DNA of 13,654 bases from a bacterium (GTDB taxonomy: Bacteria > Latescibacterota > UBA2968 > GCA-2709665), in the NCBI GenBank assembly GCA_027619145.1, contig JAQCGA010000041.1, positions 1 to 13,654 of the forward strand, given 5' to 3'. The notes beneath the pieces were generated by a model that did not search any database, was not told the DNA's origin, and worked only from the letters and a program-made list of their open reading frames with translations. Positions 1-8,093 of the stretch are shown one piece after another. Numbering within the stretch: the stretch's first letter is position 1; every line of letters begins with the position of its first letter. The position numbers and the translations under genes were made by a program.

Positions 1-113
1 GCCTGCCGAAAATCACAAAGATTCTTATCCTGCCGGGCGTTGCCCGATATCTCTCTCCGGCAAGTGAAAGAATGTTCGAGAGAAGAATCAACTTCGACTT
101 TCGGGAATCTATT

Positions 114-950
114 ATGCTTACCAATGATCAGATTCGTCAGTTTAAAGAACAGGGATATATTATCCTCAACAACGCAGCCCCGGAACATCTGCTCGTTCCT
201 CTCCGCGAAGCCACAGACCGCGTAACCCGCAAAGCTCGCAAAGGCACCTGGACGCACATCCGCCGCGCCAGAGAAACCGACATCTGGGGCGTCAGCCATC
301 TTCTGCATCCAGATCTGGACGAACCCGTCTTCGCCCAATATATCGCCTCTCCCATTGTCATCCACGTTGTAGGCGATCTCCTGGGCCTCACCCCCGAGCA
401 ACACCCGCAGGAACTCCAGCTCGAACTCGTCAACATGCTCGTCAACCCCGCGCAGGCAGACCACGAAATTGCCTGGCACCGCGACCTCATCCGCAAAGAC
501 CTTCCGCCCGAAGAAGAACTAACCGAACTCAAAAAACTTAAACACGGCGTCCAGTGGAACACTGCGCTCTACAACGAAACCTGTCTCTACATTGTCCCCG
601 GCAGCCACCGTCGCCCCAAAACCCCGGAAGAACGCCACATCGTTTTCAACCACCCTCAAGACCCGCTTCCAGGTCAATTTCCTGTCACCCTCGAAGCCGG
701 ACAGGGCGTCTACTACGACGCCAACCTTTTGCACCGGGGCATCTATCCCAAAGCCATGCGCCGGGAAACCCTACACTGCTGTATGGGCGCTGTAGCCGGT
801 GCAGCCCAGCGATCCCACATCTACACCGGCCTCGCCTGGATGGACCACCCCGCTTTCCGCAACAGCCTGCCCGAAACCCTCCACCCGCTCTACAACAACT
901 TCCTCAAACACAAAAAAGCCTTTGACGCAGCACAGCGACAAAGGCAATGA
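114..950 (+). CDS. Phytanoyl-CoA dioxygenase (PhyH) family Fe(II)/2-oxoglutarate-dependent oxygenase
   Basis: PhyH-family enzymes are non-heme iron, 2-oxoglutarate-dependent oxygenases that hydroxylate small, often unidentified substrates, probably in the cytoplasm. I see the family's characteristic start (MLTNDQIRQFKEQGYIIL), an HxD iron motif in AWHRD (H122, D124), the YIVPGSHRRP segment that precedes the second half of the double-stranded beta-helix, the distal iron ligand H207 in NLLHRG, and R216/R217, one of which is the probable 2-oxoglutarate-binding arginine. At 278 residues it has normal family length and is intact. An in-frame ATG at 72 would add 14 residues, but the ATG at 114 has a GGGA element 8-9 nt upstream and matches where relatives begin. 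No signal peptide is seen. It converges on the toxin-antitoxin cassette with only 29 nt between stop codons. The fold is secure; the substrate is unknown. Confidence 0.9.
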   Translation: MLTNDQIRQFKEQGYIILNNAAPEHLLVPLREATDRVTRKARKGTWTHIRRARETDIWGVSHLLHPDLDEPVFAQYIASPIVIHVVGDLLGLTPEQHPQELQLELVNMLVNPAQADHEIAWHRDLIRKDLPPEEELTELKKLKHGVQWNTALYNETCLYIVPGSHRRPKTPEERHIVFNHPQDPLPGQFPVTLEAGQGVYYDANLLHRGIYPKAMRRETLHCCMGAVAGAAQRSHIYTGLAWMDHPAFRNSLPETLHPLYNNFLKHKKAFDAAQRQRQ

Positions 951-979
951 AATTGAATGATACCGTCGAATGTAGAAAA

Positions 980-1318
980 CTAGGTCGTCGGTTGAAAGGA
1001 AACTGGGCCGGTGGATATAGCTCGAGCGAGTTCACGTTTTGAAATCCCCAGCGCCAGAAGAGAACGGACGAGAAGATCCAGAGAAACCGTGGGATCACCA
1101 GCTTCCATCTTCGCCACCCGCGACTGACTGGACTTGATCATCTTCGCCAGTTGGGCCTGTGTAAGTTGCTTCTTCTTGCGCCTATTCTTCAGATTCTGGC
1201 AGAACGACAATTTGAGTTCCACATAAGCAGCCTCTTCCGGAGAGAGAGAGAGGAAATCTGCAGCGTCTCCTATCTTCCAGCCCCTGGCTTCCAGGCGTTT
1301 CCTCTTGGTTCTGTCCAT
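980..1318 (-). CDS. XRE-family helix-turn-helix antitoxin (HigA-like)
   Basis: This 112-residue protein is the predicted antitoxin and autorepressor of the toxin encoded immediately upstream. An XRE/Cro-C1 helix-turn-helix spans roughly residues 52-90 (LTQAQLAKMIKSSQSRVAKM, followed by the third and fourth helices around VSLDLLVRSLLALG). The N-terminal part (MDRTKRKRLEARGWKIGDAA, then FLSLSPEEAAYVELKL) is typical of antitoxins paired with Gp49/HigB-like toxins. The frame is open further upstream to 1414, but that extension lies inside the toxin gene and is not family-like. The ATG at 1318 has a GAGG Shine-Dalgarno 8 nt upstream, which overlaps the toxin's TGA stop, with 10 nt between the genes. 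This arrangement suggests translational coupling. Toxin-first order is the usual one for higBA loci. Assignment to the HigA-like group rests on partner and order; the DNA-binding fold is clear. Confidence 0.87.
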   Translation of the reverse strand: MDRTKRKRLEARGWKIGDAADFLSLSPEEAAYVELKLSFCQNLKNRRKKKQLTQAQLAKMIKSSQSRVAKMEAGDPTVSLDLLVRSLLALGISKRELARAISTGPVSFQPTT

Positions 1319-1328
1319 AGGTCGTACC

Positions 1329-1658
1329 TCAGGAATCGTATTGGACAATTCTTCGTTTGCAGACGTCAATGACATACTTCGGCGTCTGAGTTGTCGTTTT
1401 TCTGAACACTTCAAGTATCACAACAGCGTCGGCATCAACTCGATAGACGATCCGCCAGTCCATACCTCTATCAGCAATTCGCAACTCATGACACCTCGTG
1501 CCAATTGAGGGCATAGGCCGGGAGTGCGGCATAGGTAGTGCTTCCCCCATCTGGAGAGTACGCAACAGATAGCCAGCCTGGAGCCGGGCTTCAGAGCCAA
1601 ACGGAGGTGTCTTGATTTCACCGTGTAGCCAAAGAAGCGGTTTATCATCAGTGCACAT
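1329..1658 (-). CDS. HigB/RelE-like toxin (phage-derived Gp49-like family)
   Basis: This 109-residue basic protein resembles the phage-derived Gp49-like/HigB toxins of the RelE superfamily, which act as ribosome-dependent mRNA endonucleases. Visible family landmarks are KPLLWLHGEIKTPPF (residues 6-20), MPHSRPMPSIG (43-53), CHELRI (56-61), WRIVYRVD (68-75) and EVFRKTTTQTPK (83-94), in the expected order and at the expected length. It is followed after 10 nt by the XRE antitoxin gene, forming a complete toxin-antitoxin pair with no frameshift. The ATG at 1658 has no good Shine-Dalgarno, and the best promoter places the transcript start nearly at the ATG. Such pairs commonly stabilise genomic or mobile segments, although no mobile element is seen here. 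Activity is inferred from the family. Confidence 0.87.
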   Translation of the reverse strand: MCTDDKPLLWLHGEIKTPPFGSEARLQAGYLLRTLQMGEALPMPHSRPMPSIGTRCHELRIADRGMDWRIVYRVDADAVVILEVFRKTTTQTPKYVIDVCKRRIVQYDS

Positions 1659-1665
1659 AACAAAG

Positions 1666-1694
1666 AATATATATCATATCTGACATACCGTCAA
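1666..1694 (-). promoter_or_regulatory. Sigma70-like promoter of the toxin-antitoxin pair
   Basis: On the minus strand the -35 box TTGACG (1694-1689) and the -10 box TATATT (1671-1666) are separated by exactly 17 bp. The expected start of transcription is about 1660-1659, directly next to the toxin ATG at 1658, so the mRNA would be leaderless or nearly so. The -10 lies in an ATAT-rich stretch, so other -10 registers are possible. The neighbouring plus-strand gene starts divergently at 1741, and the antitoxin would be expected to bind somewhere in this interval. Confidence 0.5.
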
Positions 1695-1740
1695 GTTTCG
1701 TATCTACCTTTGAATGTTCCATAAAGCAAATGAGGAATCG

Positions 1741-3321
1741 ATGAGCGCACTTGAACAGATGAACAGCACGGATATCGTAGATGCGATTCGTTTGGGATGC
1801 CGCACCATGCAGAGCGTCTTCAACGCAGACGACAACCTGGTCCCTTTCTTCGGCTCAACCCTGCGTCCAGATGCCGCTCTAAGGTTCAGCTCTCTTCACG
1901 GTGAATCCCACGTGCCGGGACGGCATCTCAACGCACTGTTGACTGCCGAGGACGTGGCGGGCATAGACATCGATGAGAGCGCCGTGCAAAACCATCAGCG
2001 CGCTGCCTTTTTATCCTACAGCGGCCCAGTCGCCTTGCCCCTCAACCGACAGGTAATCGGCGGCCTCCTTATCAATTTCTCCCCGCACAACCTTCGAGAA
2101 GGTTTCCATGCCCTCTATGCCCTGACAAGGTTTCGCAACGATGAAGAAGCCAGCAAGCTGGCTGAAAAAAGCATCTCGGCCATCCTCGACCTCTGGAACC
2201 CCGATGGGGGTTGGGACGCCCAGCGCTTAAGCGACCTCGGACTGAACTATCAGAAATGCCAGGGCTTCCTCCACGGGGAAGCACGGATGCTGGGACCCCT
2301 TGTCAAATACTACCGCGCCACGAGCTATGGACCGGCACTCAAACTGGCACTCCTCCTGAAAGAAAAAGCGACCCAGGAATTCTTCCTCTCCAACGGAGCG
2401 TTCGATCCGAAACGCTTCATCACCCACCACGTCCACTCCATCACATCCGTCATGTCTTCTCTTGCACAGGTAGCCGACCTGCTCGGAGACGCGGCTCTCA
2501 TCACACGCGTAAAAGCGTTCTACGACAACGGCCTCTGGAAAATGCGTGATGAAATCGGATGGTCACCCGAGTCGATACTCCAGGAAAACAGCGATCATGG
2601 AGAGGCCAACAACACCGGCGATATTCTTGAAACAGCATTGATCCTGGGGCGCTGGGGGTATCCGGAATCTTATCAGGACGCCGAGCGCATCCTCCGGTGC
2701 CACTTGCTTCCTTCCCAACTTCGTGACATCACCTTCATCAATGAGCCTCCCAATCCAGACGGTGCGGATGGATTAAGAGATGTTGCGAACCGCCACCTCG
2801 GCAGCTTCGGTTTCCCAGCACCTTACGGCCATGAGTCCATAGGACAGGGACAGGGCAAACTCTCCTTCAACATGGACATCGTTGGAGGTGTCGTGGGATC
2901 GCTGTGTGAAGCCTACAAAGAGATCGCACGATCTGAAAAAACCGGCCATTGGATCAATCTACTCTTCGATCACGAGACCCCTACAATCCGGGTGCAATCT
3001 CCATACACCCACAATTGCCTTCGCATTAAAGTGAAACAATCTGGACCATTATTTGTGCGCATGCCGCCCTGGCTCAGCCGTGAAGAAATCCATATTGAAG
3101 GCAATCCGACTGGAGCAATTTGGACAAACAGCTATCTATTTTTTCCCGAAGTCTCAGAAACAAAAGAGATCCAATTGCGATTCCCGATCAAAGAAACACA
3201 GATAAAACTCTCGGACCATCTACACATCCATCCCATTCGGGTGAAGATGCGAGGAGATGCCGTTGTAGCAATGGACAACTTCGGTGCGGACCTGACATTT
3301 TTTGAACCGTACGCATCATAG
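1741..3321 (+). CDS. Putative glycoside hydrolase, GH127/DUF1680-like
   Basis: A 526-residue predicted soluble protein with the organisation of (alpha/alpha)6-barrel glycosidases followed by a beta-rich C-terminus. The N-terminal and central parts (about residues 110-400) are helical, with landmarks WNPDGGWD, FLHGEARMLGPLVKYY, THHVHSIT, HGEANNTGDILETALILGRWG in shortened form around residues 287-304, and a Gly-rich GHESIGQGQGKLSF segment. The C-terminal part (about 415-526) contains LRIKVKQSGPLFVRMPPWL, which recalls the beta-sandwich of GH127 beta-L-arabinofuranosidases (DUF1680). I do not recognise a complete GH127 active site, so the reaction is uncertain; an uncharacterised glycan-processing protein is the cautious reading. 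The ATG at 1741 has GAGGA 4 nt upstream, whereas the earlier in-frame ATG at 1714 has no Shine-Dalgarno. No signal peptide is visible. It is followed closely by the serine hydrolase gene. Confidence 0.6.
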   Translation: MSALEQMNSTDIVDAIRLGCRTMQSVFNADDNLVPFFGSTLRPDAALRFSSLHGESHVPGRHLNALLTAEDVAGIDIDESAVQNHQRAAFLSYSGPVALPLNRQVIGGLLINFSPHNLREGFHALYALTRFRNDEEASKLAEKSISAILDLWNPDGGWDAQRLSDLGLNYQKCQGFLHGEARMLGPLVKYYRATSYGPALKLALLLKEKATQEFFLSNGAFDPKRFITHHVHSITSVMSSLAQVADLLGDAALITRVKAFYDNGLWKMRDEIGWSPESILQENSDHGEANNTGDILETALILGRWGYPESYQDAERILRCHLLPSQLRDITFINEPPNPDGADGLRDVANRHLGSFGFPAPYGHESIGQGQGKLSFNMDIVGGVVGSLCEAYKEIARSEKTGHWINLLFDHETPTIRVQSPYTHNCLRIKVKQSGPLFVRMPPWLSREEIHIEGNPTGAIWTNSYLFFPEVSETKEIQLRFPIKETQIKLSDHLHIHPIRVKMRGDAVVAMDNFGADLTFFEPYAS

Positions 3322-3382
3322 TCGAACGTCCAACTCATACCGGACGCTTTCTTTAACCGGAGTTGTCGTGGATCCAACTTCT

Positions 3383-4507
3383 ATGCAATTACCCCGAAAC
3401 GCACTTCCCCAAACCCTCGCCCTTCTCGAACAGGGCATAGAAAAAAACCTGCACATTGGCGCACAGGTTTACATCTCCCTCCGTGGTGAACCCATTGCAG
3501 ACTTCGCCCTGGGCGAATCCCGGCCCGGTATTCCCATGCAAACCAACACCCTCATGCCCTGGCTCTCCGCCACAAAACCCATCGGTGCCGTTGCCATTGC
3601 ACAGCTATGGGAACAGGGTCTCCTGAGTCCGGACGATCCTGTCTCGCAATACATCCCCGAATTCGGCACCAACGGAAAAAGCACCGTCACCCTCTACCAT
3701 CTCCTCACCCACACGGGTGGATTCCGAAGCTCAAAAGTGGACCTGGACAGAGCGCCCTGGGAAGAAATCATCTCCCACATCTTCCAGGCATCTCTGGAAA
3801 TCGACTGGACTCCTGGAAAAAAAGCCGGATACCACAAAGCCACAAGTTGGTTCATCCTGGCCGAAATCCTCCAGCGCATCGACGGCCGACCTTTCGGCCA
3901 GTACGTCCGCGAAGAACTCTTCAACCCTCTCGACATGAACAACACCTGGATCGGCCTCCCACCAGACCGCTTCCAGGCATACGGCAACCGCATCGGCCAC
4001 CTCCAGAACACCTCCAAATTCGACAACCCGACGCAGGCCTTCCGAAGTACCGAAGAAGGTGCGGCCCTCTGTCGCCCAGGCGGCGGCGGACAGGGTCCCA
4101 TCCGGGAACTTGGCCGCTTCTACGAAATGCTCCTCGGCGGAGGAACCTGGAATAACCAGCGCATCCTCCTCCCCCAAACCGTTGCAGACCTCACCTTCCG
4201 CCACCGTGAAAACATGTTCGACGAAACCTTTAAACATACCATGGACTGGGGCCTGGGATTTATCCTCAACTCCAACCGCTACGGCGCAGACACCGTCCCC
4301 TACGGATACGGCCTGCACGCTTCCCCAAACACCTTCGGCCACGGAGGTGCCCAGTCCTCTGCCGGGTTTGCAGACCCGGAACACAACCTCGTTGTCGCTC
4401 AGATCACCAACGGTACCCCCGGAGAGTTCTCTCACAACCGCCGCGTTCGGCAACTCCACACCGCCATCTACGAAGACCTCGGCCTCCAAATAAAAAACGG
4501 CGGCTGA
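3383..4507 (+). CDS. Serine hydrolase, class C beta-lactamase/esterase fold
   Basis: A 374-residue member of the beta-lactamase-related (Pfam Beta-lactamase, class C/family VIII esterase) serine hydrolases. The SxxK nucleophile motif is LSATKP (S62, K65). The second, tyrosine motif is probably GYHKAT (Y150), which has K where class C enzymes have N. The third motif, the KTG/HxG equivalent, is FGHGGAQSS (H320). The surrounding LLTHTGGF, LFNPLDMNNTWIGLP and GLGFIL segments are typical. Such proteins are often esterases or peptidases rather than antibiotic-resistance enzymes. No signal peptide is seen, so it is probably cytoplasmic. The start is uncertain: ATG 3383 agrees with relatives (MQLPRNALPQTLALLEQGI), but GTG 3368 has GGAG 5 nt upstream and is a good alternative adding five residues. 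It follows the GH127-like gene by about 46-61 nt and is probably co-transcribed with it. Its TGA lies inside the downstream terminator hairpin. Confidence 0.88.
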   Translation: MQLPRNALPQTLALLEQGIEKNLHIGAQVYISLRGEPIADFALGESRPGIPMQTNTLMPWLSATKPIGAVAIAQLWEQGLLSPDDPVSQYIPEFGTNGKSTVTLYHLLTHTGGFRSSKVDLDRAPWEEIISHIFQASLEIDWTPGKKAGYHKATSWFILAEILQRIDGRPFGQYVREELFNPLDMNNTWIGLPPDRFQAYGNRIGHLQNTSKFDNPTQAFRSTEEGAALCRPGGGGQGPIRELGRFYEMLLGGGTWNNQRILLPQTVADLTFRHRENMFDETFKHTMDWGLGFILNSNRYGADTVPYGYGLHASPNTFGHGGAQSSAGFADPEHNLVVAQITNGTPGEFSHNRRVRQLHTAIYEDLGLQIKNGG

Positions 4508-4524
4508 TCCAGGGATCAGCCGCC
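4491..4524 (-). terminator. Rho-independent terminator of sdhCAB, shared with the convergent serine hydrolase gene
   Basis: The perfect inverted repeat GGCGGCTGATCC (4499-4510) / GGATCAGCCGCC (4513-4524) has a 12-bp stem around AG; the inner pairs would open to form the loop. Read on the minus strand, the hairpin is followed by CG and six Ts (4497-4492), a classic intrinsic terminator 24 nt beyond the sdhB stop. Read on the plus strand it is followed only by a T-rich but interrupted stretch, so termination there may be weaker. The stop codon of the plus-strand serine hydrolase (4505-4507) lies within the stem. Confidence 0.85.
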
Positions 4525-4547
4525 ACTCTTCACTCTTTTATAAAACC

Positions 4548-5300
4548 CTACCGCGTCACTGCCGCCTTCCAGTACTCCCGCTTCATCAACGCAATGGTCG
4601 AAATCGAAATCCCCTTGGGGCAAACCGCTTCACATTCCCCATAGTTCGAACAATTCCCAAAATCTTCCTCATCCATCTGAGCCACCATTCGCAGTGCACG
4701 CTGCTTGCGCTCTGGATGGCCCTGTGGCAAATAGGCAAACTGGGTAATCTTCGCCGCAGTAAACAGCGAAGCCGAAGCATTCGGACAGGCCGCTACGCAA
4801 GCGCCACATCCAATACAGGACGCCGCATCCATCGCGTGTTCTGCGTCGTCCTTGGGCACCGGAACCGAATTCGCCTCCGGTGCATTTCCTGTATTTACCG
4901 AAATATAGCCACCCGCCGCAATAATTCGGTCAAACGCGCTCCGGTCCACCACAAGATCCTTCACCACTGGGAACGCCTTTGAACGCCAGGGTTCAATAAC
5001 AACCGTATCCCCATCCTTAAAATGACGCATATGGAGCTGGCACGTTGCTGTACCTCTTTGCGGGCCATGTGCAACACCATTAATCACCATACTGCACATC
5101 CCGCAAATGCCTTCCCGGCAATCGTTGTCGAACTCGATGGGCTCCTCACCCTTATGAATCAGGTTCTGGTTCACCACATCCAGCATTTCCAGGAACGACA
5201 TATCGGGCGAAACATCCTCGGCCGTATAAGAAACCATCTCGCCAGAACTGTCCGGACCCGCCTGGCGCCAGATTTTCAAATTGAGAGTCATATTCGCCAT
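4548..5300 (-). CDS. sdhB: Succinate dehydrogenase / fumarate reductase iron-sulfur subunit
   Basis: The 250-residue electron-transfer subunit of complex II, carrying electrons from the flavin in SdhA to the quinone site. The N-terminal [2Fe-2S] ferredoxin domain has C61, C66, C69 (CREGICGMC) and C87. The C-terminal domain has [12 protein letters not shown] (C162, C165, C168, C172) and [12 protein letters not shown] (C217, C223, C227), which together supply the ligands for the [4Fe-4S] and [3Fe-4S] clusters with the usual spacing. All ligands are present and length is normal. The ATG at 5300 is preceded by AGGAG at 8 nt. It is the last gene of sdhCAB, 40 nt after the sdhA stop, and is followed by a strong terminator. 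The protein sits on the cytoplasmic face of the membrane, bound to SdhC. Confidence 0.97.
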   Translation of the reverse strand: MANMTLNLKIWRQAGPDSSGEMVSYTAEDVSPDMSFLEMLDVVNQNLIHKGEEPIEFDNDCREGICGMCSMVINGVAHGPQRGTATCQLHMRHFKDGDTVVIEPWRSKAFPVVKDLVVDRSAFDRIIAAGGYISVNTGNAPEANSVPVPKDDAEHAMDAASCIGCGACVAACPNASASLFTAAKITQFAYLPQGHPERKQRALRMVAQMDEEDFGNCSNYGECEAVCPKGISISTIALMKREYWKAAVTR

Positions 5301-5340
5301 TTCGGCTGCTCCTCTTTCAAGCCTGTCATCGCCGTCACGT

Positions 5341-7254
5341 CTATTTATAGCTACGTTGTGTCAGTTTCACGTACTCAAACTCAAGCGGTTCCTTATGCAG
5401 CACCGGCTCCTGATTGTCACCCGTATATTCCCAGGCAGCCGTATAGCTGAACGCTTCATCTTTCCGCAACGCCTCGCCTTCCGGCGTCTGGCTCTCCTCA
5501 CGGAAGTGCCCGCCGCAAGATTCCGCTCGGTTCAGCGCATCTCGTGCCATCTGTTCGCCCAACTCCAAGTAATCTGCCACGCGTCCAGCCATCTCAAGGT
5601 TCTTATTCAGCATATTCGGTTTGCCCGGAATCTTCACATCCTGCCAGAACGTCTCTCGCAGTTTCGGAATCTCTGTCAACGCGTGCTTGAGCCCTTCTTC
5701 GTTCCGCGCCATCCCCACATACTCCCACATAATGTGGCCCAATTCCCGATGGATCTCTGTAACCGTCTTTTTCCCCTGAATGGACAGCATCCCGTTCAGC
5801 TTTTGTTCCACCTCTTCCACGCACTCTTTCACCACCGGATGCTCCGGCGTTACGTCCGCCAGATCCGTACTGGCTAGATAATCCCCAATCGTATACGGAG
5901 CCACAAAATATCCATCGCACAACCCCTGCATCAACGCACTCGCACCCAGCCGATTTGCACCGTGGTCCGAGAAATTCGCCTCACCCAAAACGGACAGGCC
6001 CGGAATCGTACTCATCAAATTATAATCCACCCACAGCCCACCCATCGTATAGTGCACTGCCGGGTAAATCCGCATAGGAACTTTGTACGGGTTTTCACCC
6101 GTAATACGCTCATACATCTCAAACAGGTTCCCATATCGCTCGCGAATCGTCTGTTCGCCCAGCCGCGCAATCGCATCTGCAAAATCCAGGTACACAGACA
6201 GCCCGGTAGAACCCACACCGCGCCCCTCATCACATACTTCCTTCGCGTTCCGAGAGGCCACATCGCGCGGTACCAAATTCCCAAAACTCGGATACTTCCG
6301 CTCTAAATAATAATCCCTGTCCTCTTCCGGTATCTGGTTCGGCGAGCGGGTGTCCCCTTTCTTCTCGGGCACCCACACCCGCCCGTCGTTCCGCAAACTT
6401 TCACTCATCAACGTCAACTTGGACTGGTGGTCACCCGATACCGGAATACACGTAGGGTGAATTTGCGTAAAGCAGGAATTGGCAAACAGCGCACCCCGCT
6501 TGTGGCAACGCCAGGACGCCGTCACATTGCTATTCACCGCATTGGTCGAAAGGAAATAGACATTCCCATATCCGCCCGTAGCCAGCAAAACAGCGTCGCC
6601 CACATAAGATTCAATTTTCCCAGTAACCAGATTTCGCCCTACAATCCCGCGGGCATGGCCATCTACCACTGCCAGATCCAGCATTTCAAAACGCGGGTGC
6701 AGTTCTACCCGCCCCTCATCCACCTGACGCATCAACCCACTATAGGCTCCCAGCAACAATTGCTGGCCCGTTTGCCCACGCGCGTAAAACGTGCGAGAAA
6801 CCTGCGCTCCACCAAAAGAACGGTTGGCCAGAAGCCCACCGTACTCCCGCGCAAACGGTACCCCCTGCGCCACGCATTGGTCAATAATATTTACGCTCAA
6901 TTGCGCCAGGCGGTACACATTGCCCTCGCGCGAACGATAATCGCCACCCTTCACTGTATCGTAAAACAACCGCCAGACGCTGTCCCCATCATTGGGATAA
7001 TTCTTCGCCGCATTAATCCCACCCTGCGCAGCAATACTGTGTGCCCGGCGAGGTGAATCCTGAATACAAAAGCTCTTTACGTTATATCCCATCTCGGCCA
7101 GCGACGCTGCCGCCGAGGCCCCCGCCAGCCCGGTTCCTACTACCAGCACCGTATATTTTCGCTTATTGGCCGGATTCACCAGCTTGAGTTCGGTCTTGCG
7201 CCGATCCCATTTTTCCTGGATGGGCCCCTCCGGAATCTTGGCATCAAGTTTCAT
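5341..7254 (-). CDS. sdhA: Succinate dehydrogenase / fumarate reductase flavoprotein subunit
   Basis: The 637-residue catalytic subunit of complex II, interconverting succinate and fumarate with covalently bound FAD. The Rossmann dinucleotide motif is [12 protein letters not shown] (G40, G42, G45). The FAD-linked histidine is H72 in [17 protein letters not shown]. Substrate and active-site segments are [21 protein letters not shown] in part, then HYTMGG and [13 protein letters not shown], all intact. Length fits the 630-650 residue type found in type B enzymes rather than the shorter E. coli type. The ATG at 7254 overlaps the sdhC TGA by 4 bp (ATGA), with GGGAG about 7 nt upstream, so translation is probably coupled to sdhC. 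The sequence alone does not settle whether the enzyme works mainly as succinate dehydrogenase or as fumarate reductase. Confidence 0.97.
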   Translation of the reverse strand: MKLDAKIPEGPIQEKWDRRKTELKLVNPANKRKYTVLVVGTGLAGASAAASLAEMGYNVKSFCIQDSPRRAHSIAAQGGINAAKNYPNDGDSVWRLFYDTVKGGDYRSREGNVYRLAQLSVNIIDQCVAQGVPFAREYGGLLANRSFGGAQVSRTFYARGQTGQQLLLGAYSGLMRQVDEGRVELHPRFEMLDLAVVDGHARGIVGRNLVTGKIESYVGDAVLLATGGYGNVYFLSTNAVNSNVTASWRCHKRGALFANSCFTQIHPTCIPVSGDHQSKLTLMSESLRNDGRVWVPEKKGDTRSPNQIPEEDRDYYLERKYPSFGNLVPRDVASRNAKEVCDEGRGVGSTGLSVYLDFADAIARLGEQTIRERYGNLFEMYERITGENPYKVPMRIYPAVHYTMGGLWVDYNLMSTIPGLSVLGEANFSDHGANRLGASALMQGLCDGYFVAPYTIGDYLASTDLADVTPEHPVVKECVEEVEQKLNGMLSIQGKKTVTEIHRELGHIMWEYVGMARNEEGLKHALTEIPKLRETFWQDVKIPGKPNMLNKNLEMAGRVADYLELGEQMARDALNRAESCGGHFREESQTPEGEALRKDEAFSYTAAWEYTGDNQEPVLHKEPLEFEYVKLTQRSYK

Positions 7255-7949
7255 TGAGATGCTCCCATAAAATAAATCCAGACTGGAATGATCAAGAATC
7301 CCAGCGAAATCAGAAACGCAAGCACGCGCCCCGCCGAGTATAAAAGAGGGGTATATCGATCATGATAAAACCCCAGCGACTGAAACGCGCTCCAGAACGC
7401 ATGACTCAAGTGAAGCCCCAGCACAATCATTGCCAGTACATACCCGATCACATACACCGGATCCTGGAACGTCTCCACCACCAACCGGTGTAAATCGCGC
7501 ATCTCCACGCCGTCCACCTGCGTGACGTATCCTGCCTCAATACCCGGCCCAAACTTGAACATCTTCACATGGAGCACCAGGAACACCAGAATTATCAGCC
7601 CCGAATAAATCATCGTTGAAGCGCCCAGCGTCTTCCGGCTGGCACCTCCTGCGCTCTTGTGTTTCTCATAGGCCACTGGACGGGCTTTCCGCTTACCCAG
7701 GGTAATCGAAATCGCCGTCCACACATGCACCAGCAACGCACCCAGCAGAATCAATTCCACCAGAATCAGCAAGGCACCCAGGCTGACCAGAAAGTGACCA
7801 TATTTATTGAATGGATCGGCCTGCCCGGTCAACAACGGCAGATTCCCCAGCAAATGCCCGATCACAAACGAAAACATCATCAGACCGGTGAGCGACATCA
7901 AAATCTTCTGCCCGATGGAAGACGAGGCAGTGGAATTGCTTGAAGACAT
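7251..7949 (-). CDS. sdhC: Succinate dehydrogenase cytochrome b subunit, b558 (type B) family
   Basis: The 232-residue membrane anchor of complex II, predicted to have five transmembrane helices: about residues 16-40, 52-82, 112-131, 163-185 and 205-228. Four histidines in the membrane helices, H32 (IGHLLGN), H75 (LVHVW), H127 (VLHVK) and H180 (GLHLSH), correspond well in spacing to the di-heme ligands of the Bacillus subtilis enzyme. There is no separate sdhD, so this is a type B complex, a kind usually coupled to menaquinone. The ATG at 7949 has GGAG 8 nt upstream. It is first in sdhCAB, about 50 nt after the probable transcription start, and overlaps sdhA by 4 bp. Confidence 0.95.
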   Translation of the reverse strand: MSSSNSTASSSIGQKILMSLTGLMMFSFVIGHLLGNLPLLTGQADPFNKYGHFLVSLGALLILVELILLGALLVHVWTAISITLGKRKARPVAYEKHKSAGGASRKTLGASTMIYSGLIILVFLVLHVKMFKFGPGIEAGYVTQVDGVEMRDLHRLVVETFQDPVYVIGYVLAMIVLGLHLSHAFWSAFQSLGFYHDRYTPLLYSAGRVLAFLISLGFLIIPVWIYFMGASQ

Positions 7950-8007
7950 AATTCAAGCTCCGGAAAATAGGGTTTATCCGAAGGAAAACTTAATACGGTA
8001 CGCCTAC

Positions 8008-8036
8008 ATAATACTGCCACCTTATAAAAAAGTCAA
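8008..8036 (-). promoter_or_regulatory. Strong sigma70-like promoter of sdhCAB
   Basis: On the minus strand TTGACT (8036-8031) and TATTAT (8013-8008) are separated by exactly 17 bp, each one base from consensus. The expected start near 8001 gives a leader of about 50 nt before the sdhC ATG at 7949, containing its GGAG ribosome binding site. The promoter lies in the 144-bp gap after the dehydrogenase gene, so sdhCAB can be transcribed independently of the genes upstream. Confidence 0.8.
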
Positions 8037-8093
8037 GACCTCAGATGAACCCAAATAGACTTTTTCATTCCTCTCCAGGAGCACGCTTCGCGC

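Noticed and set aside
33..50. Short GC-rich hairpin near the window start (CGGGC/GCCCG with a 3-nt loop)
   Set aside because: The stem is only 5 bp and no T-tract follows, so it cannot be supported as a terminator.
72..113. Upstream ATG extending the PhyH-family protein by 14 residues
   Set aside because: Weak ribosome binding site and no family similarity in the extension; the ATG at 114 gives the typical N-terminus.
980..1658. Possibility that the toxin-antitoxin pair marks a mobile element or prophage
   Set aside because: No integrase, transposase, terminal repeats or attachment site is visible nearby, and the flanking genes are metabolic.
3731..4489. Long open frame on the minus strand opposite the serine hydrolase gene
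   Set aside because: Low-complexity Val/Gly/Glu-rich translation with no recognisable motif, fully antisense to a gene with clear catalytic motifs; a by-product of codon bias.
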